From an uncultured Gammaproteobacteria bacterium (GTDB taxonomy: Bacteria; Pseudomonadota; Gammaproteobacteria; GCA-001735895), in NCBI GenBank assembly GCA_937980285.1, contig CALJQI010000431.1:1-6417 (forward strand): a DNA stretch of 6,417 bases, written 5' to 3'. Below are positions 4,957 to 6,417 of this stretch, piece by piece. The notes beneath the pieces are model-generated. The model was given only the letters and a program-made list of their open reading frames with translations. It had not been told where the DNA came from and did not search any database. Position 1 is the stretch's first letter, and every line of letters starts with the position of its first letter. The position numbers were made by a program, and so were the translations under genes.

Positions 4957-5934
4957 ATGAAAGTACTAGGCAAGATCGCCGTTGCATCGCTGGTCGCCAC
5001 GTCATTTGGCGCGACCCCGGCATTTGCGGCAGATCAGACATTCGTAACCATTGGTACCGGCGGTGTAACCGGCGTTTACTACCCTACCGGTGGCGCCATC
5101 TGCCGCCTGGTCAACAAGGGCCGCAAAGAGCACGGCGTTCGCTGCTCGGTTGAATCCACCGGCGGCTCGGTTTACAACATCAACACTATCCGCGGTGGTG
5201 AGCTGGACATGGGCGTAGCCCAGTCCGACTGGCAGTACCATGCCTATAACGGCACCGGCAAGCAGGCGTTTATCGATGCAGGTCCCTACAAAGAGCTGCG
5301 AGCCGTTTTCTCGGTACACCCTGAACCGATCAGCATCGTTGCGCGTAAGGACGCCGGCATCAAGCACATCAGCGATCTGAAAGGTAAGCGAGTCAACATC
5401 GGCAACCCGGGCTCAGGTACTGAAGCGACCTGGAACGTAGTATGGGAAGCTATGGGTATGACCAACAAGGACCTCAAGCTGGCGGCACAGATGAAATCAT
5501 CTGAAACTCCGGGTGCACTGTGCGACAACAAGATCGATGCTTTCTTCTGGCTGGTCGGTAACCCGGCGGCGTTGAACAAGGAAGCCACCACCACCTGCGA
5601 AGCCAATTTCGTCGCCGTTGACGGTCCTGCTGTCGATAAACTGGTCAACAAGTTTCCTTTCTATGGAACTACCGTCATTCCCGGCGGCATGTATCGCGGC
5701 AACGATGAGGACATCCCGACCTTCGGCGTACTGGCGACTTTCGTTTCGTCTACCGCTACTTCGGCAGACACCATCTACGCGGTCGTCAAGAGCGTTTTCG
5801 AAGACTTCGAGGCGTTCAAGAAACTGCACCCGGCATTTGGTCACCTGACCGAAAAGGACATGGTTACCAAGGGTATCTCCGCACCACTTCATGAAGGTGC
5901 GATGCGCTACTACAAGGAACGCGGCTGGATGTAA
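4957..5934 (+). CDS. TRAP transporter solute-binding subunit, TAXI family
   Basis: A 325-residue periplasmic binding protein of a tripartite ATP-independent periplasmic transporter. It captures a substrate, probably a small organic acid or amino acid, and passes it to the membrane permease encoded next. The signal peptide MKVLGKIAVASLVATSFGATPAFA ends at residue 24 with an AFA cut site. TAXI marks follow in order: TIGTGGVTGVYYPTGGAIC (31-49), VESTGGSVYNI (65-75), ELDMGVAQSDWQYHAY (82-97), LRAVFSVHPEPISIVAR (114-130), GKRVNIGNPGSGTEATW (143-159), DAFFWLVGNPA (194-204) and the closing helix. Four cysteines (49, 63, 189, 214) look like two disulfide pairs. GAAGGAG (4944-4950) sits six bases before the ATG. 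A near-consensus promoter and a leader palindrome lie upstream, and a strong terminator lies directly after the stop, so the protein may be made in excess of the permease. The substrate cannot be read from sequence. Confidence 0.95.
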   Translation: MKVLGKIAVASLVATSFGATPAFAADQTFVTIGTGGVTGVYYPTGGAICRLVNKGRKEHGVRCSVESTGGSVYNINTIRGGELDMGVAQSDWQYHAYNGTGKQAFIDAGPYKELRAVFSVHPEPISIVARKDAGIKHISDLKGKRVNIGNPGSGTEATWNVVWEAMGMTNKDLKLAAQMKSSETPGALCDNKIDAFFWLVGNPAALNKEATTTCEANFVAVDGPAVDKLVNKFPFYGTTVIPGGMYRGNDEDIPTFGVLATFVSSTATSADTIYAVVKSVFEDFEAFKKLHPAFGHLTEKDMVTKGISAPLHEGAMRYYKERGWM

Positions 5935-5943
5935 TCCACGGCG

Positions 5944-5977
5944 TAAACAAGGGGGCTTTAAGCCCCCTTGTTTATTT
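5944..5977 (+). terminator. Strong hairpin terminator between TAXI gene and permease gene
   Basis: TAAACAAGGGGGCTT (5944-5958) and AAGCCCCCTTGTTTA (5960-5974) are perfect 15-base complements around one T, with a five-G/five-C core. The downstream arm itself ends in TTGTTT and is followed by ATTT. It begins nine bases after the TAXI stop codon. As no new promoter is obvious before the permease gene, it probably acts as a partial terminator and 3'-end stabiliser that raises binding-protein over permease levels. Confidence 0.88.
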
Positions 5978-6013
5978 AACTCAGGTCAGTCTGGATTTTC
6001 TGGCTTGAGTTAA
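5976..6013 (+). other. Second inverted repeat in the TAXI-permease gap
   Basis: TTAACTCA (5976-5983) and TGAGTTAA (6006-6013) are exact complements separated by 22 bases. The left arm begins inside the tail of the terminator hairpin, so the two structures would compete for a few bases. It may affect read-through or RNA processing; a role is not shown. Confidence 0.4.
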
Positions 6014-6072
6014 GTAAACAGACTTATAACAAGCAGTAAAAAAACAATATCCAGGAAAGAGGGGGGACCGCA

Positions 6073-6417
6073 ATGGTCGAACAAACAGAGAAGTCGCAAG
6101 CCACCGAAGCAGAACTGGAGGAGATGATCGCAGCCACCGATACCGGTGCGCGCAGTCCCGCGGGCGGTGTCGGCAAGCTGATGTTGATAGTTGCCTTCTG
6201 CTGGTCGGTGTTCCAGCTGTGGATTGCTTCCCCGCTGCCTTATCTCGAGTTCTTTTCTTCCTGGCTGCCGGTACTGAATAATACCGACACCCGCTCGATT
6301 CACCTGGCCTTCGCGGTTTCACTGGCCTTCCTGGCTTACCCCGCTTTGAAGAGTTCGCCACGGCATGTCATTCCGTTTCAGGACTGGATCCTGGCGGGAC
6401 TGGGTATCTGCTGCACC
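6073..6417 (+). CDS. TRAP transporter fused permease subunit (TAXI type), N-terminal part
   Basis: The first 115 residues of a protein that runs off the right edge. It resembles the start of the fused DctQ/DctM permeases that pair with TAXI binding proteins and form the membrane channel for Na+ or H+ driven uptake. A polar, acidic leader of about 36 residues (VEQTEKSQATEAELEEMI) is followed by a membrane segment (LMLIVAFCWSVFQLWIAS, about 37-54), a periplasmic-type loop (about 55-76), and a second segment (IHLAFAVSLAFLAYPAL, about 78-94) with the family-like pattern SIHLAF. A third segment begins near DWILAGLGI. GAGGGGGG (6059-6066) lies six bases before the ATG at 6073. It lies 138 bases after the TAXI gene on the same strand, past the terminator hairpin. 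Being next to a TAXI gene strongly supports the call; the full fusion cannot be confirmed because most of the gene is missing. Confidence 0.88.
   Translation, partial: MVEQTEKSQATEAELEEMIAATDTGARSPAGGVGKLMLIVAFCWSVFQLWIASPLPYLEFFSSWLPVLNNTDTRSIHLAFAVSLAFLAYPALKSSPRHVIPFQDWILAGLGICCT

Overview
The window looks like chromosomal DNA of a free-living, moderately GC-rich proteobacterium. A gammaproteobacterium, perhaps marine or aquatic, is the best guess. The basis is gene content (a TRAP-TAXI uptake system, a NorM-type MATE pump, DUF1330 and PhyH proteins), clear AGGAG-type ribosome binding sites, and a dispersed palindromic repeat of the GTCATTGCGA...GAAGCAATC type. This assignment is an inference; there is no rRNA or marker gene to fix it.

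Layout from left to right: (1) 1-707, minus strand: a DUF1330 protein followed by the N-terminal 136 residues of a phytanoyl-CoA-dioxygenase-like (PhyH) enzyme that runs off the left edge. (2) 851-2305, plus strand: an AlkA-like DNA-3-methyladenine glycosylase and a stand-alone 2-oxoglutarate/Fe(II) oxygenase. (3) 2306-2621: no gene, but a roughly 100-bp imperfect palindromic repeat and a strong intrinsic terminator that serves the minus-strand gene to its right. (4) 2622-3224, minus strand: an unrecognised secreted, methionine-rich protein built largely of a strict nine-residue repeat, [N/D]-P-A-x-Y-x-x-x-M. (5) 3348-4709, minus strand: a MATE multidrug/cation antiporter. (6) 4710-4956: divergent intergenic region with a near-consensus sigma-70 promoter and a perfect 15-nt palindrome. 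(7) 4957 to the right edge, plus strand: a TRAP-TAXI periplasmic binding protein, a strong terminator hairpin, a second inverted repeat, and the start of the fused TRAP permease.

Functional reading: the right end is a substrate-uptake operon with its binding protein probably made in excess, because a terminator separates it from the permease. The left half holds two separate Fe(II)/2OG-type oxygenases and a base-excision repair glycosylase, with no obvious shared pathway. The Met-rich repeat protein is the most unusual item. It has its own ribosome binding site and terminator, a signal peptide, and two cysteines near the C-terminus, and I cannot assign it to a known family.
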